Below are positions 36,921 through 46,359 of a DNA stretch of 64,000 nucleotides, piece after piece. Below the pieces are notes generated by a model that had not been told where the DNA came from, ran no database searches, and saw only the letters and a list, made by a program, of their open reading frames with translations. Made by a program: the position numbers and the translations under genes. The stretch lies in contig JAFABI010000002.1 of assembly GCA_023426125.1 (NCBI GenBank), positions 1 to 64,000 of the forward strand, read 5' to 3'. Source of the stretch: Bacillota bacterium (GTDB lineage Bacteria; Bacillota; Clostridia; Acetivibrionales; DTU013). The first letter of the stretch is position 1; each line of letters starts with the position of its first letter.

Positions 36921-37700
36921 ATGGTTCGGGGTATTTACACTTCCGGGTGGAGCATGCTGGCAATTGAAAGAAAAATGGATGTAGTAACCAACAACATGGC
37001 CAATGTCAACACGAATGCCTATAAAAAAGACACTGTGGTGTTTCAGGCTTTTCCGGATATGCTGACGCATCGGATCAATGATACAAAAGGCAAGCTCAGT
37101 TCCAACGGTTATGTGGGAAATATGCAGCTTGGCTTTGATGTAGGCGAAGTATATACCTATTACGATCAGGGACAGCTTCAGAAAACGGATAACCGGCTGG
37201 ACATGGCAATAAGGGATTCCGCTTCTGCGTTTTTCACTGTGTCAGGAATGGATGGCGAGGGAAATGAGAAGGAATACTACACGCGGGACGGCGCTTTTGC
37301 CATAGGGTCGGACAATCTGCTGATTACAAAGGAAGGTTACACGGTGCAGGGCGTCAACGGCCCCATACAATTAAACGGCGATTCATTTTCCATCATGCCG
37401 GACGGCACCATCCTTCAGGACGGTGAAGCCGTGGACAGGCTTCTCATCAAAGAGTTCACCAATACAGGGACCCTTCGCAAATTCGGCAGCGGCCTTGTGG
37501 AAAAAACGGATCAAACTGAAGAGGCTGCATTCAACGGAACGGTTCAACAGGGGTACCTGGAGCTTTCAAATGTCAATATAATCAAAGAAATGGTGGACAT
37601 GATTACGGTAACACGTGCTTATGAAGCCAATCAAAAAGCTTTGCAGGCACAGGACGGAACACTTGAAAAAGCAGTAAACGAACTAGGAGCAACAAGATAA
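36921..37700 (+). CDS. flhO: Flagellar basal-body rod/hook protein (FlhO/FlgF-like)
   Basis: A 259-residue protein with the conserved N-terminal flagellar rod motif (MDVVTNNMANVNTNAYKK) and the C-terminal LSNVNIIKEMVDMITVTRAY helix that forms the coiled-coil core of axial proteins. It builds the rod of the flagellar basal body and is exported by the flagellar type III apparatus, so there is no signal peptide. AAAAGGAG precedes the ATG. It is followed by its paralogue flhP, as in Bacillus. Confidence 0.88.
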   Translation: MVRGIYTSGWSMLAIERKMDVVTNNMANVNTNAYKKDTVVFQAFPDMLTHRINDTKGKLSSNGYVGNMQLGFDVGEVYTYYDQGQLQKTDNRLDMAIRDSASAFFTVSGMDGEGNEKEYYTRDGAFAIGSDNLLITKEGYTVQGVNGPIQLNGDSFSIMPDGTILQDGEAVDRLLIKEFTNTGTLRKFGSGLVEKTDQTEEAAFNGTVQQGYLELSNVNIIKEMVDMITVTRAYEANQKALQAQDGTLEKAVNELGATR

Positions 37701-37825
37701 GGAAAGGGGCCCCCTCTCCTTGGATCAAATAAAGAAAGCACCAACCGTTAAAGTATAGTAAGGGCAGACTACCTTATCGACCAGGGAGTCGGGGAATGTC
37801 CCCTTTTATTTGGAGGAATCGGCTT

Positions 37826-38623
37826 ATGATGAGAGCATTGTGGACGGCGGCATCGGGAATGGTTGCGCAGCAGTTCAATGTTGATGTGATTTCCAACAAT
37901 CTATCCAATGTAAACACCACCAGCTATAAGAAAGAGCGGGTAGAATTCAAGGATTTGCTTTATCAGACCATGGAGCGGGCGTACATGCTGGAGGACCAGG
38001 GCAAGCCGGTAAACCTGCAGGTAGGCTACGGCGTTATGCCGGTGGCCACGGTAAAGGATTTTGATACGGGGAACTTTGAGCAGACGGAAAATCCATTGGA
38101 TCTGGCAATTGACGGCGAGGGGTTTTTTATGGTCCTGGGACCTACGGGGAATATCCAGTATACCAGGGATGGATCCTTCAAGATCAGTATTACCGATGCA
38201 GGCAACATGATCACCACCTCCGACGGCTTTCCGCTTCTTGATGACACAGGCAGCGAAATATACGTAGACGATGTTTCCAAGCTGATCATATCTTCCTTCG
38301 GCGAGTTGAGCTATACCGACGAAGAGGGAGTGGTGATCCCGCTGGGACAGACCATCGGCATCGTCAAATTTCCTAATAAATATGCCCTTGAAAGCATTGG
38401 CAGAAACCTGTATTCCGAAAACTCGGCCTCCGGTTTTGCCGTGAATGATGCGGATACGGGGGACAGAAGCACCATTTTTCAGGGCTTTCTTGAGGCCTCC
38501 AACGTGCAGACGGTGGAGGAAATGGTAAAGCTGATTGTTGCGCAGCGAGCCTATGAAATGAATTCCAAGGCGATACAATCGGCGGATGAGATGATGGGCA
38601 TGGCGAATAACCTGAAGCGATAA
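37826..38623 (+). CDS. flhP: Flagellar distal rod/hook protein (FlhP/FlgG-like)
   Basis: A 265-residue paralogue of the preceding gene, with FNVDVISNNLSNVNTTSYKK at the N-terminus and SNVQTVEEMVKLIVAQRAYE near the C-terminus, the FlgG-type signatures. It forms the distal rod. ATG 37826 follows GGAGG by about 9 bases; the next codon is also ATG. It lies 125 bases after flhO. Confidence 0.88.
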   Translation: MMRALWTAASGMVAQQFNVDVISNNLSNVNTTSYKKERVEFKDLLYQTMERAYMLEDQGKPVNLQVGYGVMPVATVKDFDTGNFEQTENPLDLAIDGEGFFMVLGPTGNIQYTRDGSFKISITDAGNMITTSDGFPLLDDTGSEIYVDDVSKLIISSFGELSYTDEEGVVIPLGQTIGIVKFPNKYALESIGRNLYSENSASGFAVNDADTGDRSTIFQGFLEASNVQTVEEMVKLIVAQRAYEMNSKAIQSADEMMGMANNLKR

Positions 38624-38663
38624 TAAGGGCATAGAAGGCTTTAAAGGCTGAAAGGGGCAGGTA

Positions 38664-39113
38664 ATGATGGAAATCAATAACATTGGCAGGGTATTGAAGA
38701 ACCTGACGCCGGACTCCGCATCGGCGCCTCTTCAGGAAGCTCAGGACAAGAGCTTCGAAGAGAAGCTGAAAGCAGCCATGGAAAAAAATGACGACGCGGA
38801 ATTGAAAGACGCTTGTAAACAATTTGAAGGAATAATGCTGGATATACTCTACAAACAGATGAAGGCCACTGTCATCCGGTCTGACCTGATAGAGGCCGAT
38901 CCCGGCAGGGAAATATACGAATCCATGCTGGATGAAAGCATGATGGAAAATGCTTCCCGGATAAGCTCCTTCGGCCTGGCGGACTCCCTGTACAAGCAGC
39001 TGAGCAGGCAGTCGGCTTTAAGCGCCCAGCAGGTCAGGGAAAAGCAAGCGGAAGGTGTTAAGCCGGTTGAAGAAGAAAAAGCCTCAGAGGGAGTCGAACC
39101 GGTTGATAAATAA
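38664..39113 (+). CDS. FlgJ N-terminal-type rod-binding protein
   Basis: A 149-residue protein with the rod-binding domain (ACKQFEGIMLDILYKQM, residues 50-66, then MLDESMMENASR near 90), which corresponds to the N-terminal half of FlgJ. The muramidase half is absent, as usual in Firmicutes. It probably acts as a rod cap or assembly factor with the two upstream proteins. The C-terminal 35 residues are Glu/Val/Lys-rich and low in complexity. The end overlaps the next gene by 11 bases. Confidence 0.8.
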   Translation: MMEINNIGRVLKNLTPDSASAPLQEAQDKSFEEKLKAAMEKNDDAELKDACKQFEGIMLDILYKQMKATVIRSDLIEADPGREIYESMLDESMMENASRISSFGLADSLYKQLSRQSALSAQQVREKQAEGVKPVEEEKASEGVEPVDK

Positions 39114-40254
39114 GGGAGGAACAGCGGCTATTTATGTTATACTTGCTGTAATCATTATGTCCTTGCTATTTTTATATGCGGGGCATTTTTTATTTTCTGA
39201 AAACAAACCGGATGCAGTGGAAAGTACAAGTTCGGATTCGGACAAGCCGGCGCCGGCAGAACCGCCGCCGGTGGAATACATCCATCTTTCCGAAACCATT
39301 AACGGCAACAGGCAGGAGATCCATATCCTTGAAGCGGATGTTTCCCATCCTGACATTATGATTTCACCCGTACTATCGCAGGACTTGATTTACGGATTTG
39401 AGAATCTAAGCGACATGGCTGCCAGAAAACATGCATATGCAGCTGTAAACGGCGGTTTCTTCACTCAGTTCGGCCTGCCTTCGGGCATGGTTGTCATTGA
39501 CGGCAGCCTTGTCACTGTTTCGAAAGGCAAGTTTCCGGTTTTTGTCGTATCCGGCGGAAAAGCTGCATTAAAAGAAATAGAAAGCAAATTATGGCTGGAG
39601 GGGCAATCGGGCAAGCTGGAAATTCATCAACTGAACAGGCCCGCCCGGGAGGGAGAAGCGGTTGCCTATACGCCCATATACGGTACAATGAACAGGGCGG
39701 AAGCAGAAAATATCACCATTACAATTAAAAAGGGCGTCATTACAGGCATCGACATTTTCACAGATGCGGTTGAAATCCCACAGGATGGGATGCTGGTCAG
39801 CCTGTTTGGATCCGTGTACTCGAAAACCGATGATCTGCCCTTTAAAGCCGGAGATGCCGTTAAGCTGGTACATGAACCGCAGATGGCTCCGGACACGCAG
39901 GCTTATGAATGCGGCAGCTGGATTTTAAAGGATGGCAGCGTCGTAATCGGGGATAAGGACGAATGGGTAGGTGTCCTGACAAACCAGGATCCGCGGACGG
40001 CCGTAGGAATCAAAAGAAACGGCAACGTGGTGTTTATCGTAGTTGACGGCAGACAGCCGGGCTACAGCAGCGGTATGACGGGAAGGGAGTTGGGCGGATT
40101 TCTTGCGGACTATGGCGTGGTGAATGCTGCAATGTTGGACGGCGGAGCTTCCTCCGAGATGATTCTTAACGGCGTAATCGCCAACAAGCCCTCTTTTAAA
40201 GGAGAGGAGCGTCCTCTTGCAGGCGGCCTTCTGATAATCAGGAACCAGCAGTGA
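39103..40254 (+). CDS. Membrane-anchored phosphodiester glycosidase family protein (NAGPA/DUF2233)
   Basis: A 383-residue protein with one N-terminal membrane helix (about residues 8-28), a Pro/Ser-rich linker and the NAGPA-type domain: AAVNGGFF near residue 125, DPRTAVGI near 300 and AAMLDGGASSEM near 345. The family hydrolyses GlcNAc-1-phosphodiesters and includes wall-associated proteins. TTG 39103 is preferred because GAGGGAG lies about 10 bases upstream and it puts a short basic tail before the helix. A GTG at 39055 would add 16 very basic residues inside the preceding gene. It is translationally coupled to the rod-binding gene by overlap. Confidence 0.75.
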   Translation: MINKGGTAAIYVILAVIIMSLLFLYAGHFLFSENKPDAVESTSSDSDKPAPAEPPPVEYIHLSETINGNRQEIHILEADVSHPDIMISPVLSQDLIYGFENLSDMAARKHAYAAVNGGFFTQFGLPSGMVVIDGSLVTVSKGKFPVFVVSGGKAALKEIESKLWLEGQSGKLEIHQLNRPAREGEAVAYTPIYGTMNRAEAENITITIKKGVITGIDIFTDAVEIPQDGMLVSLFGSVYSKTDDLPFKAGDAVKLVHEPQMAPDTQAYECGSWILKDGSVVIGDKDEWVGVLTNQDPRTAVGIKRNGNVVFIVVDGRQPGYSSGMTGRELGGFLADYGVVNAAMLDGGASSEMILNGVIANKPSFKGEERPLAGGLLIIRNQQ

Positions 40255-40262
40255 TGTACGCA

Positions 40263-40326
40263 GTGATACAGGGGGACGGTTCTAGTGTATTCGCGCGAAT
40301 ACACTAGAACCGTCCCCCTGTATCAC
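40263..40326. repeat. 64-bp perfect palindrome with GGGGACGGTTC core
   Basis: Every base from 40263 to 40294 is matched by its complement in 40295-40326, with no loop. It carries GGGGGACGGTTCTAGTG in one arm. It lies just after a stop codon and could end transcription, but the T-tract (TATTTTTTGG) begins only some bases later. It belongs to the family seen at 190, 1577 and 42580. Confidence 0.85.
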
Positions 40327-40405
40327 GCAAGTATTTTTTGGAACTTTATTTCCTTTCGGGAGGTCTAATAAATCAGTTATATAATAAAAGTGCGAGGTGT
40401 AGTTT

Positions 40406-42580
40406 ATGAAAAAGAAATTATCCCTTATGGTGGCGCTGGTGTTCGTATTTACGATGGCTTTGCCGCTGCAGGCCTTTGGCGCGGGCGTGGATGCAGGCCT
40501 TGAGAATGCCATCAAAATTGCAAAAAGCCTTTTTGAAATACCGGAAGATTACAGGTTTGAATCCGGTATAAACAGCGAGGGCGGCAAAAATGTTTTTTCC
40601 CTAAACTGGAGAAGCGCCGGCAGCGACGATAGCTACATCATGGTGAGAATCGACGACAAAGGCATGGTTTTAAGCTATGAAAGCTACAAGCCTTCCGGCA
40701 AGGCACAGTCGGGAAAGCTTCCCAAAATCAGCAGGCAGGAAGCCAGATTGAAGGCCGATGCCTTCATAAAGAAGGTAACCCCGGAGATTGTTGATGAAAT
40801 AAAGTACGAAGAAAATAACCAGAACAATCTTATGGATTCTACATACTATTTTAATTATTATCGGATCGCCAACAACATCCCATTTTATAATAACAGGGTA
40901 AGCGTATACGTCAACCGGGAGACCGGAGAGGTACAGACCTTTTATGCCACATGGACGGACGGCCTGGTATTTCCGGAGCCCGGCAAGCATATAACCATGG
41001 ATCAGGCCAGGGACGCCTACAAAAGAAATCTCGGCCTGGAGTTGATCTATAAGTACTCCTATACAAATGCCGACGATAAGCTAAGGATCTATCCGGTTTA
41101 TACGCCCAGGTATGAAAATGACATTTACGCCATAGAGGCGTTTACCGGTGAAAAAATAAAAGTCGGCTACGGCTATTATGGGCCTTATAACGGCAGTGCC
41201 TCCAATGAAAAGCAAATGCTTATGGATGCCGTAAGGGGCGCCGGCGGCAAGGTAACACTGAGTCCGGAGGAAATAAAAGCGGTACAGGAGGCTTCAGGGC
41301 TGAAGACGGCAGAGGAAGCAGAGAAGATTTCCAGAGCCGCAAAGTTCCTTGAATTGACCGACGCGTTTAAATTGAGCAACTACAGTCTGAACCCCAGCTG
41401 GCCTGTGAAGACGGATTATGTATGGAATCTGAGATTTAATAAAGCAGAGACCGAGGCTGCCGGATCAGAATATGCAAACGTCAGTATCGATGCCAAAACC
41501 GGTATGATTTTAAGCTTCTATCGAAGCACACCCTACCGGGAGGACGCCGCTGCAAAATACGGCCTAGAAGAAGCCAAAGCAGTTGTTGACTCCTTTGTCA
41601 AGGCAAACTATCCTGAGCTTTACGCCCAGGTTGCTTATGATACCGATTATGAAGAAAATGCAATAAGCAGTCAGGGGACCGAGGCGCCCCGCAGCTTCAG
41701 CTTCAAATATGACAGGCTGGTGAACGGCGTTGCTTTCCCGGAGAACGGGATAACGGCAGAGTATGATGCTGTCAACGGGAAGATGACCTCCTTTGCCATT
41801 AGCTGGTTTAACACGGATTTCCCCGGCGTTGCCAATGTAATTGCCCCGGATGCGGCATATGAAAAGCTGTTTGCGGATATTGGCCTTGAATTGCAGTATA
41901 AAGCCGACAATACCCGCGACAGTGCCAGGAAGATCGCTATCCCTTCCTCCGTTGAAATACCTGAAATTAAACTTGTTTATTCATTAAAACCCGACAAGCC
42001 GCTTTTCATCGATGCCGGCAATGGTACGGTCCTTGATAATAATGGGAATCCGTACAAGGAAGTAAAACCTGTTTCCTATACCGACATAAAGGGGTCCTTT
42101 GCAGAAAAGCAGATCATGGTGCTGGCTGAGAACGGAGTATATCTTGACGGTACGGAATTCAAGCCTAAAGCGGAAATTACCCAAAAGGATTTCTTCATCC
42201 TTCTTTCCAGGACCTTGAATTACTATGGGACAATTATTACGGCCAACAGCTCCCAGAAGGACATTGACGAGCTGTATGCTTTCCTTGAAAAGGAAGGAAT
42301 CGTAAAGGCCGGAGATGCTGCTCCTTCCGCTGCGGTAACAAGAGAGGATGCGGTAAAATTCCTCATCAGGGCTTTGAAATTTGACCGGGTGGCAGATATC
42401 AAGGACATATTTGTAAAAAGTTTTAAAGACCAGAGTGAAATAAATTCAAGCCTTTCGGGGTATGTTGCCATTGCGGCCGGATTAAATATTGTCACGGGAG
42501 ATAACGGCTATTTTTCTCCCAAGGAAAAGTTGACCAGGGAAGCGGCGGCCGTAATGATATACAATTACCTTCAGGTGTGA
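40406..42580 (+). CDS. YcdB/YcdC-repeat protein with C-terminal SLH region
   Basis: A 724-residue secreted protein: a signal peptide ending near residue 24 (QAFGA), then repeated YcdB/YcdC-type modules related to PepSY (recurring KADAFIKKVTPE, KAVVDSFVKANYPE, VYVNRETGEVQTFYATW and IDAKTGMILSFYRSTP segments), and an SLH-like C-terminus from about residue 545 (FAEKQIMVLAENGV; SPKEKLTREAAAVMIYNYL). GCGAGGTG precedes the ATG. The modules are thought to be non-catalytic; a surface protease-inhibitor or structural role would be a guess. It is the fifth SLH protein in the window. Confidence 0.8.
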   Translation: MKKKLSLMVALVFVFTMALPLQAFGAGVDAGLENAIKIAKSLFEIPEDYRFESGINSEGGKNVFSLNWRSAGSDDSYIMVRIDDKGMVLSYESYKPSGKAQSGKLPKISRQEARLKADAFIKKVTPEIVDEIKYEENNQNNLMDSTYYFNYYRIANNIPFYNNRVSVYVNRETGEVQTFYATWTDGLVFPEPGKHITMDQARDAYKRNLGLELIYKYSYTNADDKLRIYPVYTPRYENDIYAIEAFTGEKIKVGYGYYGPYNGSASNEKQMLMDAVRGAGGKVTLSPEEIKAVQEASGLKTAEEAEKISRAAKFLELTDAFKLSNYSLNPSWPVKTDYVWNLRFNKAETEAAGSEYANVSIDAKTGMILSFYRSTPYREDAAAKYGLEEAKAVVDSFVKANYPELYAQVAYDTDYEENAISSQGTEAPRSFSFKYDRLVNGVAFPENGITAEYDAVNGKMTSFAISWFNTDFPGVANVIAPDAAYEKLFADIGLELQYKADNTRDSARKIAIPSSVEIPEIKLVYSLKPDKPLFIDAGNGTVLDNNGNPYKEVKPVSYTDIKGSFAEKQIMVLAENGVYLDGTEFKPKAEITQKDFFILLSRTLNYYGTIITANSSQKDIDELYAFLEKEGIVKAGDAAPSAAVTREDAVKFLIRALKFDRVADIKDIFVKSFKDQSEINSSLSGYVAIAAGLNIVTGDNGYFSPKEKLTREAAAVMIYNYLQV

Positions 42581-42644
42581 CCCGCCCCCCACGGACTTGT
42601 TCCCCTGGCCATTTCGGACAGGGGACGGTTCTTTGTCCGGGCGG
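42580..42644. repeat. Foldback repeat with GGGGACGGTTC core
   Basis: The left arm (CCCGCC, GGAC, CCCCTG) pairs with the right arm (CAGGGG, GTCC, GGCGG) around a short loop. The right arm contains CAGGGGACGGTTCTTTGTCC. A probable terminator (GGGAGCGG/CCGCCCCC plus T-run, about 42721-42750) follows. The rest of the 300-base gap before the next gene shows nothing else recognisable. Confidence 0.6.
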
Positions 42645-42880
42645 CAAAAGATCGCGCGATCGCGTCCCTGCTTTTTCAGAGGCAGGTGTGACACCGTGCG
42701 GCATAGAATTGGAATGAAAGAGGGAGCGGTCAATCCGCCCCCACTTTTTTTATTGCATCGTTGACAATGCCGGTAACCTCCTGTACATCATTGATAAAAT
42801 CGCTCCAGTATTGTGGTAAATCAAGGATTAAGAAGGATTTTTTCCGATCGTGGCGAATATTATTATATGAGGTGGGTAAA

Positions 42881-43534
42881 ATGTTAATCGATACAACCAA
42901 AACCATCGCGTATAAATGTTCTTCATGCGGCAGCTTTGAATTTTATACTATATCGGTGTTTTCTTTATTGCATAAGAAGGAGAATAATTATTCCTGCAGG
43001 TGTAAAAAATCCTGTATGACTATAAAACAGGAAGGTGAAAACGGATTTCTCATAAAGACTCCATGCATTGGCTGTGGTAATGAACATATATTTTTTATCG
43101 GCAAAAAAGAGATGATTTTTAATCAATTAAACGTATTCAACTGTCCTGAGACGGGGATGCAGCAATGTTTTCTGGGAAATGACCTGCTGGTCCGCAAAAA
43201 GGTAGACAGTCTGGAAGCGGAACTGGACGAGCTGATGGACATGTTCGGGTACGACAGTTATTTTAAAAACACACAGGTTATGCTGGATTCACTGAATAAA
43301 ATACATGACATTGCAGCTCAGGGAAGTCTTTTTTGCCAGTGCGGAAGCGGAGATATAGAGCTTGTCCTGCTGTCGGACAGAATCCTTCTCAAATGCTCCA
43401 GGTGTAGTTCGAGTAAAATGGTGCGGGCTGCTTCAAATGAAGATTTGAAGGACTTAATGCAAATGTATGGCATTCTTATTACCTCGGATGATTTTGACTA
43501 TGAAAAAAAGAAGGCAGAGAAATATTTTACCTGA
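42881..43534 (+). CDS. Cys-rich zinc-ribbon-like protein of unknown function
   Basis: A 217-residue cytosolic protein with several Cys pairs that suggest metal sites: CSSC near residue 12, CRCKKSC near 40, CIGC near 62, then a helical stretch (EAELDELMDMFG) and a C-terminal CQCGSGD...CSRCSSSK ribbon. AGGTGGG precedes the ATG at 42881. No catalytic motif is seen and no family name is certain. It lies directly upstream of rho but has its own terminator, so linkage may be positional only. Confidence 0.7.
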   Translation: MLIDTTKTIAYKCSSCGSFEFYTISVFSLLHKKENNYSCRCKKSCMTIKQEGENGFLIKTPCIGCGNEHIFFIGKKEMIFNQLNVFNCPETGMQQCFLGNDLLVRKKVDSLEAELDELMDMFGYDSYFKNTQVMLDSLNKIHDIAAQGSLFCQCGSGDIELVLLSDRILLKCSRCSSSKMVRAASNEDLKDLMQMYGILITSDDFDYEKKKAEKYFT

Positions 43535-43592
43535 TGCCGGACGCAGGCAGGGACATTTCCCTGCCGGTTCCACCGGCAGGCGGAATGTCTAA

Positions 43593-43612
43593 ACGGCGCA
43601 AAAGCGCCATTT
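43593..43612 (+). terminator. Terminator upstream of rho
   Basis: A GGCGC-AAAA-GCGCC hairpin is followed by ATTTT. Just upstream are two more hairpins, GGCAGGGA/TCCCTGCC and CCGGTTCCACCGG (43545-43577). Confidence 0.5.
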
Positions 43613-43636
43613 TGAAAAATTCCAGCGAAGTAACAA

Positions 43637-43665
43637 TTGACAAAGATGATTGAAAGTGTTATAAT
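43637..43665 (+). promoter_or_regulatory. Sigma-A promoter of rho
   Basis: TTGACA, a 17-base spacer and TATAAT, both hexamers perfect. It lies about 220 bases before the start codon, leaving a long untranslated leader. Rho controls its own leader in other bacteria. Confidence 0.85.
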
Positions 43666-43885
43666 GCTTTGGGTAGTATTCACGAAGCATTCTTTTGTTT
43701 TGATTCCCTTAATTTAAAGTAGAGGTTTCATAGGTTCTTCGTATTTGGTTGTATTCTGTTTTACTTTGTATCCGGGTAAAGCAAAATTTTTCGAATCAGA
43801 CTTCGGAACTGTGGAAAGTACTGTTAACTGAATGAATTTCCATTAAAATGGTAATAAATACTATATGCTAGTAAGGCGGTGGATT

Positions 43886-45991
43886 ATGGAAGAAATTAAT
43901 CTTGGAAGTAAGTCTTTGGAGGATTTGCGGTATATAGCCAAGATGATGGGTATTAAAAATACATCAAGGAGCCGGAAAGAAGAACTGATTGAGGTAATAT
44001 TGAAATCCGGGAACTCCGGCGAGAATTATGAGGATGCACAGGAAACAGCGCCAAAGGCTGAGGATGCCAATGCTGAAGCGCCTGTTCCCAGGTCCAGGCG
44101 CGGTAGAAAATCGGAAAAAACGGAGGCTGCCGGTGAGAAAATTGAGGAGCCGGTAGAGACACCGCAGGCAGAGCCGGAACAGCAAATAAATGACGCTATG
44201 CCTCCCAAAAAAAGAGGCCGCAAAAGCCGTGCTGCGGAAACTGACACCGTTAATGCCGTGCAGGAAAGCAAGCCGGCGGATGCCGTTTTGCCGGAAGCGG
44301 AGGAGACAAAGCCTGAAGAGCCGGTGAAGTCGGTGGAAGAAGCGGAAGTTAAAAAGGCACCCGAAGAGGAAGCCGTAGTATTGAGAAAATCCAGGAGGGG
44401 CAGACCGAGCAAGGCAAGTCCCGTACAGGAAATAAAGCCGGTGGAGCCGGAACCTGCGCAGCCTCCGGTTCAGGAAAAGGTTGAGGTAAAGGCTGAAGAA
44501 AAGGTCCCGGAAAGAGAAATCACAAGACCGGTTAGAGAATATCATCAACCAAGGGAATACAGGCAGCAAAGAACATATCAGCAGCCAAGAGAATATCATC
44601 AATCCAGGGAGTACCAGCAACCAAGAGAATATCAGCAGCAAAGAGAATACCAGCCAAGAGAATACCAACAGCCGAGGGAATACCAGCAGCCAAGAGAATA
44701 TCAACAGATCAAGGAAGAAACTTTGCCTTCCCAGCAAAAAATTGAGACGGAAGATTCCGGCAAGCCTGAAGAAAAAACTTATCAAAAGCCTTATGAGCAA
44801 AGAAAAGAAAGCTGGGGAGCGTCTCAGGACGGCAGACCCTATCAACAGCAGAACGGCACTGAAAAGATAGAAAGCGACGATCCGGTGGAGGGTGTGCTGG
44901 AAGTATTGCCCGACGGGTATGGCTTCCTTCGGAGTGAAAATTTCCTCTCCGGTCCTAAAGACGTTTATGTGTCTCCATCACAGATCAGACGTTTTGGCCT
45001 GAAGACTGGCGATAAGGTGAGAGGCAAGGGACGGATCCCGAAAGAGGGTGAGAAGTTCCAGGCGCTGCTCTATGTTCAGACGGTCAATGGCGATACGCCG
45101 GATGTGGCATCAAAAAGAGTTCCGTTTGAATATCTTACACCCATTTACCCTGAAAAAAGGATCACCCTGGAAACCACTCCAAGAGAGCTTTCGACAAGGC
45201 TGATAGACATTTTCGCCCCCATTGGCAAAGGACAGAGGGGTATGATTGTTTCTCCCCCGAAGGCCGGTAAAACAATACTGCTTAAAAAAATTGCAAATGC
45301 AATTACGGCAAACAACCCGGAGATTGAGCTGATTGTCCTCCTGATTGATGAGAGGCCGGAAGAAGTAACCGACATGCAGCGCTCCATCAAGGGAGATATT
45401 GTGTATTCCACCTTTGACAAGGTGCCGGAGCATCATGTAAAGGTCGCGGAAATCGTGCTGGAAAGAGCGCAAAGGCTGGTTGAGCAAAAAAAGGATGTTG
45501 TAGTGCTTCTTGACAGCATAACCAGGCTGGCAAGGGCATATAACCAGACAATACCTCCGACAGGCAGGACCCTTACAGGCGGTCTGGATCCGGGCGCGCT
45601 CCACAGTCCGAAGAGATTTTTCGGATCAGCCAGAAACATTGAATTCGGAGGAAGCCTCACCATTATAGCGACTGCCCTGATTGAAACAGGCAGCAGGATG
45701 GACGACGTCATCTTCGAAGAATTCAAAGGTACCGGCAACATGGAAATTCACCTTGACAGGAAACTCTCCGAAAAGAGAATATTCCCTGCAATTGATATAA
45801 ACAAGTCAGGCACCAGAAGGGAAGAACTGCTCCTCAGCCAGAAGGAACTGGAAAGCATCTGGGCGATAAGAAAAGCCATGAGCAGTATGGGTACTTCGGA
45901 AGTAACGGAAATGATCCTGAGCAAAATGATGCAGACCAGGACCAATGACGATTTTGTCAGCAGCATAAACGTAGCCTTTATGGACAAGTAG
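43886..45991 (+). CDS. rho: Transcription termination factor Rho with hexapeptide-repeat insert
   Basis: A 701-residue RNA helicase, much longer than the roughly 420 residues of standard Rho. Residues 1-45 form the Rho N-terminal helical domain (KSLEDLRYIAKMMGI). A low-complexity insert of about 280 residues follows, first acidic with repeated SRRGRKS/KKRGRKS AT-hook-like basic patches, then ten REYQQP-type hexapeptides. The RNA-binding cold-shock-like domain starts near residue 333 (GVLEVLPDGYGFLR). The ATPase P-loop SPPKAGKT lies near 455-465, and the Q-loop and R-loop regions are intact. ATG 43886 follows AAGGCGGTGG. The Gln/Tyr/Arg-rich insert recalls the prion-like insert of Clostridium botulinum Rho. 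Confidence 0.95.
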   Translation: MEEINLGSKSLEDLRYIAKMMGIKNTSRSRKEELIEVILKSGNSGENYEDAQETAPKAEDANAEAPVPRSRRGRKSEKTEAAGEKIEEPVETPQAEPEQQINDAMPPKKRGRKSRAAETDTVNAVQESKPADAVLPEAEETKPEEPVKSVEEAEVKKAPEEEAVVLRKSRRGRPSKASPVQEIKPVEPEPAQPPVQEKVEVKAEEKVPEREITRPVREYHQPREYRQQRTYQQPREYHQSREYQQPREYQQQREYQPREYQQPREYQQPREYQQIKEETLPSQQKIETEDSGKPEEKTYQKPYEQRKESWGASQDGRPYQQQNGTEKIESDDPVEGVLEVLPDGYGFLRSENFLSGPKDVYVSPSQIRRFGLKTGDKVRGKGRIPKEGEKFQALLYVQTVNGDTPDVASKRVPFEYLTPIYPEKRITLETTPRELSTRLIDIFAPIGKGQRGMIVSPPKAGKTILLKKIANAITANNPEIELIVLLIDERPEEVTDMQRSIKGDIVYSTFDKVPEHHVKVAEIVLERAQRLVEQKKDVVVLLDSITRLARAYNQTIPPTGRTLTGGLDPGALHSPKRFFGSARNIEFGGSLTIIATALIETGSRMDDVIFEEFKGTGNMEIHLDRKLSEKRIFPAIDINKSGTRREELLLSQKELESIWAIRKAMSSMGTSEVTEMILSKMMQTRTNDDFVSSINVAFMDK

Positions 45992-46009
45992 CTTCCGGCA
46001 AAATAATGC

Positions 46010-46038
46010 TTGCTTACGGCAGCATGCTGTGTTACAAT
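46010..46038 (+). promoter_or_regulatory. Sigma-A promoter of rpmE
   Basis: TTGCTT, 17 bases, TACAAT. It lies 60 bases upstream of the rpmE start and just after rho, so rpmE can be transcribed independently. Confidence 0.65.
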
Positions 46039-46100
46039 AAATTTTGCTGGCAAAATGGCATAGAACTATTTTGCAAAAGAGCGAAGGAAGGTGAAAGACA

Positions 46101-46310
46101 ATGAAGGAAAATATTCATCCCAAATATGCGGAAGCGGTCGTGAAATGTGCATGCGGCGAAACATTTACCACAGGTTCCACGAAAAAGAATCTGCATGTTG
46201 AAATATGCTCCAAGTGCCATCCCTTTTTCACCGGCAAACAGAAGCTGGTAGATACGGGCGGACGCGTAGAGAAATTTAAGAAGAAATTCGGTATCGTTGA
46301 CGATCGTTAG
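46101..46310 (+). CDS. rpmE: 50S ribosomal protein L31, zinc-binding type
   Basis: A 69-residue L31 with the zinc-binding cysteines intact (CAC near residue 15, CSKC near 36), the conserved IHPKY start and HPFFTGKQ motif. It sits in the large ribosomal subunit near the central protuberance. The Cys-containing form is the housekeeping, zinc-replete type. GAAGGTG precedes the ATG. The rho-rpmE order is common in clostridia. Confidence 0.95.
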   Translation: MKENIHPKYAEAVVKCACGETFTTGSTKKNLHVEICSKCHPFFTGKQKLVDTGGRVEKFKKKFGIVDDR

Positions 46311-46359
46311 TACGGATACTGAGAAAGAGTATTTGAAAAAACCGTATAAAAATGTTACA

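Noticed and set aside
44533..44715. Tandem repeats that look array-like, considered as a CRISPR or satellite
   Set aside because: They are in-frame 18-bp units inside rho with no unique spacers; they encode hexapeptides.
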